A stretch of 24,073 nt of DNA from JANWZL01 sp037445185 (GTDB lineage: Bacteria; Pseudomonadota; Gammaproteobacteria; Burkholderiales; Thiobacillaceae). Numbering within the stretch: position 1 is the first letter of the stretch; each line of letters starts with the position of its first letter. Shown here piece by piece: positions 7,672 through 15,321 of the stretch. The translations under genes were made by a program, and so were the position numbers. Location: contig JBBIKZ010000025.1 in assembly GCA_037445185.1 (NCBI GenBank), forward strand, positions 1 to 24,073, read 5' to 3'. A model generated the notes under the pieces. It searched no databases and was not told the origin of the DNA. It worked only from the letters and a program-made list of their open reading frames with translations.

Positions 7672-8586
7672 TCAGGGGCGTGGCCCGAAGGCCCAGCCGT
7701 GGATCTGGCCCAAAAAGTAGGCCACGTTCATTTCCCGGCGCAGGGTGGCCACCCTGCCTTCCGCCCGCCACTGCACTAGCACGGCCTGCAGGGCGCGCAT
7801 GAGCTGGCCGAACAGGTAGGGCGGCGGCAGGCGGGAGCCGCCGGCGCGGCGGCGGATCGCCTCCACCCGCCCCTGCCGGTAATGCAGGTCGAGGAAGTAG
7901 CCGCGCGAGAGTTTCTCCGCTTGGATGCGGTGGTGGATGACCGCCTCGGCTGTCCACCAGACCTTGAATCCGGCCCCGAGCAGGCGCCGGTAGAAGTCCA
8001 CCTCCTCGCCGCCGGTGTTGTCCGTGCCCTTGCGGCCCAGCATGTCGTCGAACAGGCCCACCCGGTCGCACACCCGTTTGTGCAGGCCGAAATTGCCGCC
8101 ATGAAAGGAGGTGTAGGGGTCGGTCAGGGGGCAGATCTCATCCGATCGGTTCAGCTCGCCGAGAAAGCCCAGCAGCTCATCCTTCAGCCAGTTTGGGCGG
8201 GCGTCTTCGAACAGCACCCGGATGCGGCCGCCGAAGGCATCCGGTGCGTGGGCCCGGATGAGGCGCTCGTAGGCGCACAGCCAGTCTGGATCGGCGGTCT
8301 CGTCGTCGTCCATGAAGATGACGTAGTCGCCGCGTGCCTCGGCGATGGCACGGTTGCGAGCGTTGGACAGGCCCAGTTTCTCCTCGCGCACCACGCGTAC
8401 CTGCCATTCGGGCGGCCAGGCGTGGCGGGCGAGCAGTTCGGGGGTGCCGTCGCGGCAGCCGTTGTCGATGACCAGGAACTCCCAGGGCGCCTCGGGCGAT
8501 TTGAGGCCGGGCAGGTCGGCCAGGGTGCGCACCAGCCGGTCGGCGTGGTTGTGGGTGCACAGGGCGACGGTGTAGGCGATGCTCAT
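7672..8586 (-). CDS. Family 2 glycosyltransferase
   Basis: The protein is 304 aa. VALCTHNHADRL and LVIDNGCRDGTPE form the nucleotide-binding part, followed by LGLSNARNRAI, then VIFMDDDETADPDW (DDD at 93-95) and GGEEVDFYRRL (192-202). The layout parallels the next gene downstream (6627-7661), which points to an old duplication followed by divergence. Its start overlaps the stop of the polysaccharide deacetylase gene as ATGA (8583-8586), so the two proteins are likely made in coupled amounts. No transmembrane span is visible. It is probably a cytosolic enzyme of repeat-unit assembly. Confidence 0.9.
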   Translation of the reverse strand: MSIAYTVALCTHNHADRLVRTLADLPGLKSPEAPWEFLVIDNGCRDGTPELLARHAWPPEWQVRVVREEKLGLSNARNRAIAEARGDYVIFMDDDETADPDWLCAYERLIRAHAPDAFGGRIRVLFEDARPNWLKDELLGFLGELNRSDEICPLTDPYTSFHGGNFGLHKRVCDRVGLFDDMLGRKGTDNTGGEEVDFYRRLLGAGFKVWWTAEAVIHHRIQAEKLSRGYFLDLHYRQGRVEAIRRRAGGSRLPPPYLFGQLMRALQAVLVQWRAEGRVATLRREMNVAYFLGQIHGWAFGPRP

Positions 8587-9380
8587 CGCGAGAGCCCGGG
8601 TAGGCGGCTCTTGAAGCGGTCAAGGTAATAGCGGGCGGCGTGTGAGAGGCTGCCGTCGTTGCTGCCCAGCCGGACCTTACGCAGCAGCATGGCCGGAGTG
8701 TCGGTGCCGAAGACGTCGATGCGGCGGATGCGGAAGCGGTTGACGTCGCGCCGGTTGAAGCCGGGCTGGCAGGAGAAGGCGGCGCGGTAGCCGGCGGCGC
8801 GGGTGGCGGCCTCCACCCCTTCGTCCAGGTGGCCGAAGGGATAAGCGAGGTAGGGCACCTCGTGGCCCAGCAGCTCGGCCAGCGCGGCGCGCGAGCCCGC
8901 CAGCTGGTCCGCGAGCTGCGCCGCGTCCAGGGTGGGCAGACTGGCGTGGCTGCGCGTGTGGGAGTGGAAGCTCACGCCACGTCGCTGCATGTCCTTGATC
9001 TCGTCGGCATTCAAGAGGGGGTGGGTGACCCCGTCGGGGTTTGAGGCGCGCGTCCAGTGGTCCTCCTGGCCGATCAGGTCGCTCACCAGAAAGACGGTGA
9101 AAGGCCAGCCCAAGGCCTCCAGCACGGGCAGGGCATGTTCGCGCACGCCGCGGAAGCCGTCATCGAAGGTGAGGAGCAGGGCACCCTCGGGCAGCGCCGG
9201 GCCGCCCTCCAGCCAGTCGACCAGGGCGTCGATGCCGACCGCCCGGTAGCCCTTGCTGGCCAGGGCGCGCATGTGCGCGGCGAAGCCGTCGGGAGAGATG
9301 CAATAGCGCGCCTCCCAGACGTTGCCGGCCTTGCCCACGCGGTGATACATGAGCACCGGCACCCGCGCGGCTTCAGTCAT
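8583..9380 (-). CDS. Polysaccharide deacetylase (carbohydrate esterase 4)
   Basis: The protein is 265 aa from the ATG at 9380, which overlaps the upstream GT2 stop as ATGA. The frame stays open much further upstream, but that part is antisense-frame noise over the GT2 gene. NodB-fold motifs are present: LLLTFDDGF (residues 68-76, catalytic Asp and metal Asp), HSHTRSH (139-145, metal His pair) and YPFG (180-183). PVLMYHRVG at the N terminus is typical of CE4 enzymes in glycan loci (PgaB- or exosortase-A-locus types). It should remove an N-acetyl (or O-acetyl) group from a hexosamine with Zn or another divalent metal. No signal peptide is seen, so it may act on the lipid-linked intermediate in the cytosol. 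A deacetylated amine could be an acceptor for one of the sulfotransferases, but that is inference. Confidence 0.92.
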   Translation of the reverse strand: MTEAARVPVLMYHRVGKAGNVWEARYCISPDGFAAHMRALASKGYRAVGIDALVDWLEGGPALPEGALLLTFDDGFRGVREHALPVLEALGWPFTVFLVSDLIGQEDHWTRASNPDGVTHPLLNADEIKDMQRRGVSFHSHTRSHASLPTLDAAQLADQLAGSRAALAELLGHEVPYLAYPFGHLDEGVEAATRAAGYRAAFSCQPGFNRRDVNRFRIRRIDVFGTDTPAMLLRKVRLGSNDGSLSHAARYYLDRFKSRLPGLSR

Positions 9381-10357
9381 CTCGTCCTCCTGTCGGCAAG
9401 CTGTACCAGGCCGCTGTAGAGGGCGTAGGGCAGCATGGCGACCAGCACATGACGCAGATCGGCCAGACGATAGCTGCCCTTGGCCGCGGCGTGGCGGAAG
9501 AGCTTCTGGGCGGAGACCAAGTCGCGCTTCCAGAAGGCGCGATAGGCCTGGCGCAGCACATGGCCCTCCGTCAGGTCGCGCAGCCGCTCCGCCGGAAGGT
9601 GGGCCACCCGGCCCTGGTGGTCGCGTATGAACGCCTGCTGGGCGTCCAGGGCATCGAGCACCTGGCGCCATCGGACTGCCGAGACCTGACCCAGGTTGTG
9701 CCAGCGGTAGAAGGCAAGGACCTCGGCCACGCGCCGGATGCGGGCCCCTGCGCCGAGGGCGCGCAGCCAGAAGTCGTAGTCCATGGAGGCGTAGCGCCGC
9801 TCGGAGAAGCCCCCCAGCCGCTCCACCAGCTCGCATCTTACCAACGCGGCGTGGATGGGCCAGGGGCAGGCACGCAGGAAGTGGGCGACCGGGTCCTCCG
9901 CCTCATACGCGGGCGGCACATAGGGGGCGGACTCGACGCCATCGCCCACGTTCTGCCAGCCGCAATAGGCGATGTCGGCCTCGCCTTCCTGCAAGGCGGC
10001 ATGGAGCTTCTCGAGCGCATCGGACGCCCACCAGTCATCGGCGTCGAGGAAGGCGACGAACTCACCCCGGCTATGTTTCAGCCCGACATTACGGGCCGGG
10101 TAAGGGCCCAGCCGGCCGGTATAGGCAAGATGCATTCGGCCGGGATGCGCCTCGGCCAGCTTGATCAGGATCGCCTCCGAGCCGTCGCTGGAGCCGTCGT
10201 CCACCGCGATCAGTTCCACATTGCCGTAGGTCTGCCCCAGGGCCGAGGCCACCGCCTGCTCCACATAGGGTGCGGCGTTGTAGCAGGGCATGACCACGGA
10301 GATCAGGGGCCTTGCCGTCGCCAAGTCCGTTGTTCTGTCCTGGGGCGGTTGGGTCAT
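9377..10357 (-). CDS. Family 2 glycosyltransferase (GT-A)
   Basis: The protein is about 326 aa from the ATG at 10357; a GTG four codons upstream (10369) is possible, and neither has a good ribosome-binding site. Motifs are PLISVVMPCYN, ELIAVDDGSSDGSE, PARNVGLKHSRG and AFLDADDWW (about 103-111), the classical GT2 set. It is similar in style to the GT2 at 2531-3466 (both carry FLDADDWW), so the two are likely paralogues. The C-terminal part (FWKRDLVSAQKLFRHAA) is helical, as in EPS glycosyltransferases. It is coupled to the deacetylase by ATGA. It probably transfers one sugar in repeat-unit assembly. Confidence 0.9.
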   Translation of the reverse strand: MTQPPQDRTTDLATARPLISVVMPCYNAAPYVEQAVASALGQTYGNVELIAVDDGSSDGSEAILIKLAEAHPGRMHLAYTGRLGPYPARNVGLKHSRGEFVAFLDADDWWASDALEKLHAALQEGEADIAYCGWQNVGDGVESAPYVPPAYEAEDPVAHFLRACPWPIHAALVRCELVERLGGFSERRYASMDYDFWLRALGAGARIRRVAEVLAFYRWHNLGQVSAVRWRQVLDALDAQQAFIRDHQGRVAHLPAERLRDLTEGHVLRQAYRAFWKRDLVSAQKLFRHAAAKGSYRLADLRHVLVAMLPYALYSGLVQLADRRTR

Positions 10358-10399
10358 GGGCCGATCCACGTCAGGGGCGGCGCGGGGCTGGCAGGGCTC

Positions 10400-11500
10400 T
10401 CATCCCAGATAGCAGGCGGCCATGCGCCGCAGCCAGCCGCGCGGCCGTGCCGTACCCTGTATCAGGATAGCCTTGCGGCCGAGTTTCTTGGCGTGTTTCC
10501 ACACGTTCCCCTCGGTATGCATGAGGACGGGCAGGTCCCTGTCCTCACTCGCCTCGACCCGCTGGATGAAGGTCTCGGGCCGCTGATGGTTGCGGTAGTG
10601 CTCCAGCACGTTGGCCCGCAGGCGGGCGATCTCCCGCGGGTCCATCTCCAGGGCCTGCCTCAGCCTGGCGATGAGGTCGTCTTCGTCGTCGAAGGCGATG
10701 CAATTCTCCATGTGCCTGAGCGGCGGGTCCAGCCATTCCGGGTAGTTGGTGATGGGGATGGAGCCCACCGCCATCGCCTCGACGATGTTGTGGCACATCG
10801 GCATGATGATGCCGGGCGGGGCGAGGAAGAAGTCGGCCCGGGCCAGGGTGGGCAGCCAGTCCGGGAAGTCGATGCGCACCGTGTGGCTGGCGGTGAGGAC
10901 GCACTTGTTCGTGTAGGACGACTGGTACAAGCCCTGGAGCTCCTCCGCATCCCCGACCAGGACGAGGTCGTCGCCCATGCGCGCCTTGATGGTGTCGACG
11001 ATCTTGAGTCTGGGCAGCTTGGGTCTGGGGTAGAAGATCCGGACGCGATGGAAGTTCTCGGTGTCGCCGGAGAAGAAAACGCGCACCTTGCGTTCCATGG
11101 CACGGCATGCGGCCAGTTTCTCTGGCCCCGTACCCGAATGCAGGGGGTGCATCGGATAGGGCATGATAATCGGGTTGGAAAACCAGAAAGGCGAGAAGAG
11201 ATCGAAGCGGACCTGGATCCGCTTGCGCCAGGGCAGCCGGGTCAGCGACGCATCGGCCCGGTCGTAAAGCAGCCAGCCGCCGTCGGGGGCCTCGGGCGCC
11301 GCGTCGGTGAGTTCCAGACCCTCCAGGGTATGGATCATCTGGCCGTACTTCTCCATGGGCTGGTCGCCCAGGTAGTTGTAGAGCGTGATCCGGTAGCCCG
11401 CATGGGCGAATACACGCAGCAGCGCGAACAGCAGCCGTCCCTGCTCCTGGAAGATCTGCGGCCCGGCGAAGCGGGCGTAGATGCGTTTTTCCGTGTTCAT
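10400..11500 (-). CDS. Exostosin/GT1-like glycosyltransferase
   Basis: The protein is 366 aa from the ATG at 11500. It has no GT-A DxD block. The C-terminal half looks like a GT-B fold: ADFFLAPPGIIMPMCHNIVEAMAVGSIPITN (about residues 222-252) has the Pro-Gly, Glu and Gly-x-x-Pro pattern of the nucleotide-sugar-binding region seen in exostosin-like and GT1-like enzymes. FFSGDTENFHR (about 142-151) lies in the hinge region. No signal peptide or membrane span is seen. It sits between the sulfotransferase fusion gene and a GT2, with about 30-base gaps on both sides. The family call is moderate. The presence of exostosin-type glycosyltransferases with sulfotransferases is reminiscent of glycosaminoglycan pathways, but the similarity is not enough to claim that. 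Confidence 0.65.
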   Translation of the reverse strand: MNTEKRIYARFAGPQIFQEQGRLLFALLRVFAHAGYRITLYNYLGDQPMEKYGQMIHTLEGLELTDAAPEAPDGGWLLYDRADASLTRLPWRKRIQVRFDLFSPFWFSNPIIMPYPMHPLHSGTGPEKLAACRAMERKVRVFFSGDTENFHRVRIFYPRPKLPRLKIVDTIKARMGDDLVLVGDAEELQGLYQSSYTNKCVLTASHTVRIDFPDWLPTLARADFFLAPPGIIMPMCHNIVEAMAVGSIPITNYPEWLDPPLRHMENCIAFDDEDDLIARLRQALEMDPREIARLRANVLEHYRNHQRPETFIQRVEASEDRDLPVLMHTEGNVWKHAKKLGRKAILIQGTARPRGWLRRMAACYLG

Positions 11501-11528
11501 GATACGGGTGTATTCGGCTGTCTGGTTG

Positions 11529-12824
11529 TCACAGCAGGCGCAAAGGGGGGTTGGCCCAGTCCGGCTTGTTGTAGACCAGTTCCTGCCCGCCGTCGGCGGC
11601 CTGCAGGCTGTGCCCCAGGTAGCGCGCCACGGCGTGGGGGGCGGCCGTGTGCCACTCCATGCTTCCGGTCATCTCGGGGGCCGATTGCGACAGGGTCTCC
11701 AACCAGCGACAAAGGACCAGAGCCCTGCTGGCGGCGGGCGGGGCGATGCGCCCTGAGCTGGCAGCCGGAAGAGGGCTGCCGTCCAGCCGTTCGGGCTTGC
11801 CGCCCCCCACGGTCATGTATACCCCTTTGCCCACCATGGCGTAGTAGGCCGTGCCGGACAGGGGGGCATAGACCACCCCGGCGACGGGTCGTCGGTCCTC
11901 GATGAGGGCCAGGTTGAGCGTGAACTCGTCGCCCGCATTGCCGAAGGCGTCCTCGCCGTCCATGGGGTCGACCAGCCAGAAGTGGTTCCAGCCCTTGCGC
12001 ACCTCGTGGGGGATTGCATGCGCGGTGCGGGTGATGACCGGGATGTCCGGGTTCAGGCGCGCCAGGCCCCGGGTCAGCAGGACTTCGGCCGTCCGGATGG
12101 CCGCCTGCCGGGCACATGTGTGCCCCCCCGGCAGGGCGCCGAGCAGGCGCCGCGGCAGCAGGGTGAGGCGCTCGTGCCAGACGGGGCTTTCTGCGCCGGG
12201 CCGCAGGGCGCGGTGGAGCCGGTATACCCGGTCGCCCACCTCGCGGACCAGTCCGGCCAGGGCGTGGATGTCCATCCAGCGGATACGCGTGACATTGGCC
12301 TTGGGAAAGGGCATGTCCGGCACCGGCTTGCCCAGGAAGGGGCAGAGCTTCTCCCAGCCCTCGCCACCGGTCACGTCCAGGACCAGCAGGTCGGCGGGTC
12401 GGCCCTTGAAGTAATCGAGCACGCCCGCGACGAAACGCTCATAGCCGGCCCGAAACTTGTCCTCCTCGTACACCGTGGTGCCATAGAGGTCCATGAACAG
12501 GCGGTTGTGCGCCTCGTTCTGGGCGCGGGCCAGGTTCTCCGTGAACTGCTTCTTGCACGACAGCAACCAGCCGTCCATATTCCGCACGGTCAGGATGAAC
12601 TTCGCGCCCGGGTAGCGGGCGTCCAGCTCCCGGTAGAAGCTGGGGATGGGCGTGTCGGTGAGGGCGTCGTACGCTTCGAGCAACCTGGCATCGATGCTGG
12701 AGAGGTCGCCCGGCTCGTAGCGTTCGATACCCGGATAGTCCTTGGTCCGGTAGCCAAGGATCTCCAAGGCGTGGGCCAGGCTGCTGGTGCCGGTCTTGGA
12801 CAGGCCGATGCCGAAGATCTTCAT
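11529..12824 (-). CDS. Sulfotransferase fused to degenerate CysQ-like (PAP phosphatase) domain
   Basis: The protein is about 431 aa from the ATG at 12824; an ATG at 12845 overlaps the preceding gene and is possible. Residues 1 to about 180 form a sulfotransferase: MKIFGIGLSKTGTSSL (PAPS loop) and FILTVRNMDGWLLSCKK (3'-phosphate site, about 76-92). Residues from about 185 to the end resemble CysQ/IMPase proteins: HFWLVDPMDGEDAF (281-294), EFTLNLALIEDRRPVAGVVYAPL (300-322) and EWHTAAPHAVARYLG (390-404). Key catalytic residues differ from the family: the SEE motif reads TRT (265-267), DGT reads DGE, WD reads WH (391-392), and the upstream T-x-A-D motif has Arg for Asp. PAP is a product of sulfotransferases and the substrate of CysQ, so the fusion is meaningful. 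The phosphatase half, however, is probably inactive and may bind PAP or regulate. Confidence 0.85.
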   Translation of the reverse strand: MKIFGIGLSKTGTSSLAHALEILGYRTKDYPGIERYEPGDLSSIDARLLEAYDALTDTPIPSFYRELDARYPGAKFILTVRNMDGWLLSCKKQFTENLARAQNEAHNRLFMDLYGTTVYEEDKFRAGYERFVAGVLDYFKGRPADLLVLDVTGGEGWEKLCPFLGKPVPDMPFPKANVTRIRWMDIHALAGLVREVGDRVYRLHRALRPGAESPVWHERLTLLPRRLLGALPGGHTCARQAAIRTAEVLLTRGLARLNPDIPVITRTAHAIPHEVRKGWNHFWLVDPMDGEDAFGNAGDEFTLNLALIEDRRPVAGVVYAPLSGTAYYAMVGKGVYMTVGGGKPERLDGSPLPAASSGRIAPPAASRALVLCRWLETLSQSAPEMTGSMEWHTAAPHAVARYLGHSLQAADGGQELVYNKPDWANPPLRLL

Positions 12825-12828
12825 GGTG

Positions 12829-14409
12829 TCAGCGCGGTGTGGCATGCCGAGCCCTCAGGGACTCGATCTGGGTGAGGTAGACAGCGGCGTAAGGGGCAGT
12901 CCAGCGCATGCGCATGCGCAGGTTGCCCCCGGAGGCCGCCAGGGCCAGCATTCGTCGCATTACCTCTTTACGCCGGACGAGCTCGCCCGTACCGTGTCTC
13001 GCGAGATAGGCCAGGGTCTCCAGGAAGAAGCGGCGATAATGGCCGTTGTTCTCCGTCGGCGGCGCGGTGGTTCCACCGGCATAGGGCATGTCGCGAAAGG
13101 CCGGGTAGGCGAGGTTGATGGCGGCGTCTTGGAAGGGCTTGTCGACGTTGATGGCTGGAGGCAGGGCCAGCCAGAAATCTAAAAGGTCCTGATCCAGGAA
13201 AGGGGTGACCGCCATGACGCCCAAGCGCCGGGCGATGGACAGCGGTTGCATGGCTGCGACGTGCCGTCCACGGGTCCAGAAATAGAAGGAGACCAGTGGG
13301 TTGGGGGCATCCTGGTGCCTGGCGATCTCGCGCTGCATGCGCTCCACGGCCAGGTCGGCGCTGAAGCGGGCGGCCGACTGCGGGGTCAGCACCCGTTGCA
13401 GGGCGTCTTCCGAAGCCTGCCAACTGAGCCATTTCCCCAGGATGTCGCGGGCCACCTCCACCCTGTGGTCCTGCTCTAGCAGGCGCAGGAGCTCAGGTTT
13501 GCAGTACTGGGCATAAGCGGAGGCGCCTGGGCTGCCCTCGTAGACGATGGCATTGGGGTAACGTCGGGTGATCTCGCCGTACAAACTCACACACCAGACA
13601 TTCTCGGCGGCGCCGAAATTGTTGAGGCGGTTCTTGGCGAGTTCAGCCGCAAGCCGCGACGAAGGTTGGCCCAGAGACTGGTGCGGGAGGTCGAAGCGAC
13701 TGGCGAGCTGGCGGGCGATCTCGATGTTCTGGGTGCGGTAGGGCGGGAAGTCGTGGTTGGTGATGCACACCTGCGGCCGGCAGCCAAGCGCCATCAGTTC
13801 CAGAAAGATGTTGCGGGAGTCGCGCCCACCGCTCAGGGGCAGGATGTAGGGCACCTCCGGCGAGGCCCTGCGCCGGACCGCCTGGCGCACCAGGTCGGCA
13901 AAGGTGGCGATGGCCTCCTCGCGCGAGATGCGCAGCGGTGCAGGATGGCTCACCCCGCCGGAGACCCGCGCCTGGCCGCCTGACCAGCGTACCGTGCCAC
14001 CTGGCGGCAGGGCACGGATGTGCCGGAAGACGGTATCCTCGCCCAGGTTCCAGCCCAGACGCAGATAGACTGCCATGGCGGCATCGTCCAGGTCGGCGGG
14101 GGCACCTTGGGCCAGGAGTTGTTCGATGGCCGGCGAGACGCCGAAGACCTTGTCCGTGGCGTAGTAATAGATGGGAAAGAAGCCCAGGCGGCAATTGCGC
14201 ACCACCACCTCCTGGCCGTCCCACTGCCATTCCGCATAGACGTCGCGCCCGGTCTGCAGTGGCGCAGGCAGGTTGACCTGGCCCAGGCAGGCGTTGGCGA
14301 CGCCGGTCACCTTGGCGCCGGTCTCCTCCAGTCGGATCCACAACCAGGGTTCCCCAGCCGTGGCTGTATCCACGTCGGGCAGGGTAGGACGGGCGTGGCG
14401 TTCGACCAT
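12829..14409 (-). CDS. Asparagine-synthetase-like protein, second copy, no glutaminase cysteine
   Basis: The protein is about 526 aa from the ATG at 14409 (a TTG at 14421 lies in frame). The ATP-pyrophosphatase domain is marked by YILPLSGGRDSRNIF (PP-loop, about residues 188-202) and by the C-terminal segment VTPFLDQDLLDFWLALPP, which resembles the usual asparagine-synthetase end. The N-terminal half keeps only the late part of the amidotransferase fold (CRLGFFPIYYYATDKVFG); there is no MCGI-type N terminus, so no catalytic Cys-2 and no glutamine-dependent ammonia supply. It is markedly different from the copy at 504-2270 and not a recent duplicate. It ends beside the sulfotransferase fusion start and begins 8 bases after the methyltransferase stop. 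It may adenylate a carboxylate and form an amide with a non-glutamine amine. Confidence 0.85.
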   Translation of the reverse strand: MVERHARPTLPDVDTATAGEPWLWIRLEETGAKVTGVANACLGQVNLPAPLQTGRDVYAEWQWDGQEVVVRNCRLGFFPIYYYATDKVFGVSPAIEQLLAQGAPADLDDAAMAVYLRLGWNLGEDTVFRHIRALPPGGTVRWSGGQARVSGGVSHPAPLRISREEAIATFADLVRQAVRRRASPEVPYILPLSGGRDSRNIFLELMALGCRPQVCITNHDFPPYRTQNIEIARQLASRFDLPHQSLGQPSSRLAAELAKNRLNNFGAAENVWCVSLYGEITRRYPNAIVYEGSPGASAYAQYCKPELLRLLEQDHRVEVARDILGKWLSWQASEDALQRVLTPQSAARFSADLAVERMQREIARHQDAPNPLVSFYFWTRGRHVAAMQPLSIARRLGVMAVTPFLDQDLLDFWLALPPAINVDKPFQDAAINLAYPAFRDMPYAGGTTAPPTENNGHYRRFFLETLAYLARHGTGELVRRKEVMRRMLALAASGGNLRMRMRWTAPYAAVYLTQIESLRARHATPR

Positions 14410-14417
14410 GATGGGGT

Positions 14418-15272
14418 TCAACCCTTACGTCGCAGCAGGCAGGTACCCGGCACGGTGTCGTACATCGTGCGCTCGTAGCCGGGATATTCCCGCTGCCAGC
14501 GTTCCATCATGGCCTGTTCCTGCGGACGTGCTGCATCGTCCACGTAGATGACGGCGTGGGGGGAGAGCTGATCGACGAAGGCGGGCAAGGCCGGATATCG
14601 CGGCATCCTGTCCGGATCGATCGCTGCCGGCGGGCCATCGACGATGAGCAGATCGATGGTGAGGCCGCGTACCGTCTCGGGGACACTATACCAGAGGTAT
14701 TCGCGATCGCCAAAGCGCTGGCGGGCGAGTGGCGCGTCGAACACCTGGGCGTATTCTTCGATGCCGCTGGCGCGCAAGTGTTGTCGGGTGCGCTCGGCCC
14801 AGGCCGCATCGTGGTCCAGCGAGTAGACCTTGCCCTCTCCCCTTTGCTTGAACAGCCGCCCCAACAGCACGGTGGAGACGCCCGAGCCCAGCTCCACCAC
14901 CACCTTGGGGCGCATGAGCGCCACCTCGCGGACCATGAGCGCCGCCGCGTCGGCCGTGAGGGCCCAGCCACCGCCGAAGGGCATGGGATAGGGATGCTCG
15001 AAGGGGGTGAGCTGCACGAGCCCTTGGGTCTCCCTGACCTGTTCGTCCAGGCGGGAGAGGCGCTGGCCAAGCTGCCGGAAGTCCTCGCGCAGCTTGCCGA
15101 AGAGTAGCGTCTTCCAGTGGTGCATGAGGGTCACGATGGCGGCCAGGGCCAGGATGACGGGCACGGCCGCAGCCGGGGAGGCGCCAGTCAGGGGGGCCGC
15201 GGCCGCGGTGAGCAGGGTGAGGGCAAGGCCGGCGGCAAGGCCCAGCAGGAGGGATCGCGTCATGGTCGGCAT
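14418..15272 (-). CDS. Membrane-anchored class I SAM methyltransferase
   Basis: The protein is about 284 aa from the ATG at 15272; MTRS at 15263 is an alternative start. The frame is open to 15395, but that part overlaps the preceding gene. Two hydrophobic segments (about residues 7-29 and 34-50) and an amphipathic coiled-coil-like stretch (LREDFRQLGQRLSRLDEQVRE, 61-81) precede a methyltransferase domain with VVVELGSGVST (124-134, SAM loop), YSLDHD (150-155) and IDLLIVDGPP (206-215). Such a layout would place a methyl-adding enzyme at the cytoplasmic membrane, where the lipid-linked glycan is built. The sugar position is unknown. It follows a sulfotransferase with a gap of about 50 bases and precedes the asparagine-synthetase-like gene by 8 bases. 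Confidence 0.82.
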   Translation of the reverse strand: MPTMTRSLLLGLAAGLALTLLTAAAAPLTGASPAAAVPVILALAAIVTLMHHWKTLLFGKLREDFRQLGQRLSRLDEQVRETQGLVQLTPFEHPYPMPFGGGWALTADAAALMVREVALMRPKVVVELGSGVSTVLLGRLFKQRGEGKVYSLDHDAAWAERTRQHLRASGIEEYAQVFDAPLARQRFGDREYLWYSVPETVRGLTIDLLIVDGPPAAIDPDRMPRYPALPAFVDQLSPHAVIYVDDAARPQEQAMMERWQREYPGYERTMYDTVPGTCLLRRKG

Positions 15273-15321
15273 GGGTCTTAGTGGAGATGGATTCTGTACG
15301 GGTCTTTTCGAGCGAGGACGG

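Noticed and set aside
9381..9836. N-terminal extension of the deacetylase frame
   Set aside because: This part overlaps the GT2 gene in another frame and is Ala/Gly/Arg-rich noise. The ATG at 9380 with its ATGA overlap and PVLMYHRVG start is the right one.
9449..11905. Very long open frame on the plus strand (818 codons)
   Set aside because: It lies antisense to the GT2, exostosin-like and sulfotransferase-fusion genes, whose motifs are clear. Its own product is low-complexity in style, with no recognisable domain, as expected for an antisense frame in high-GC DNA.
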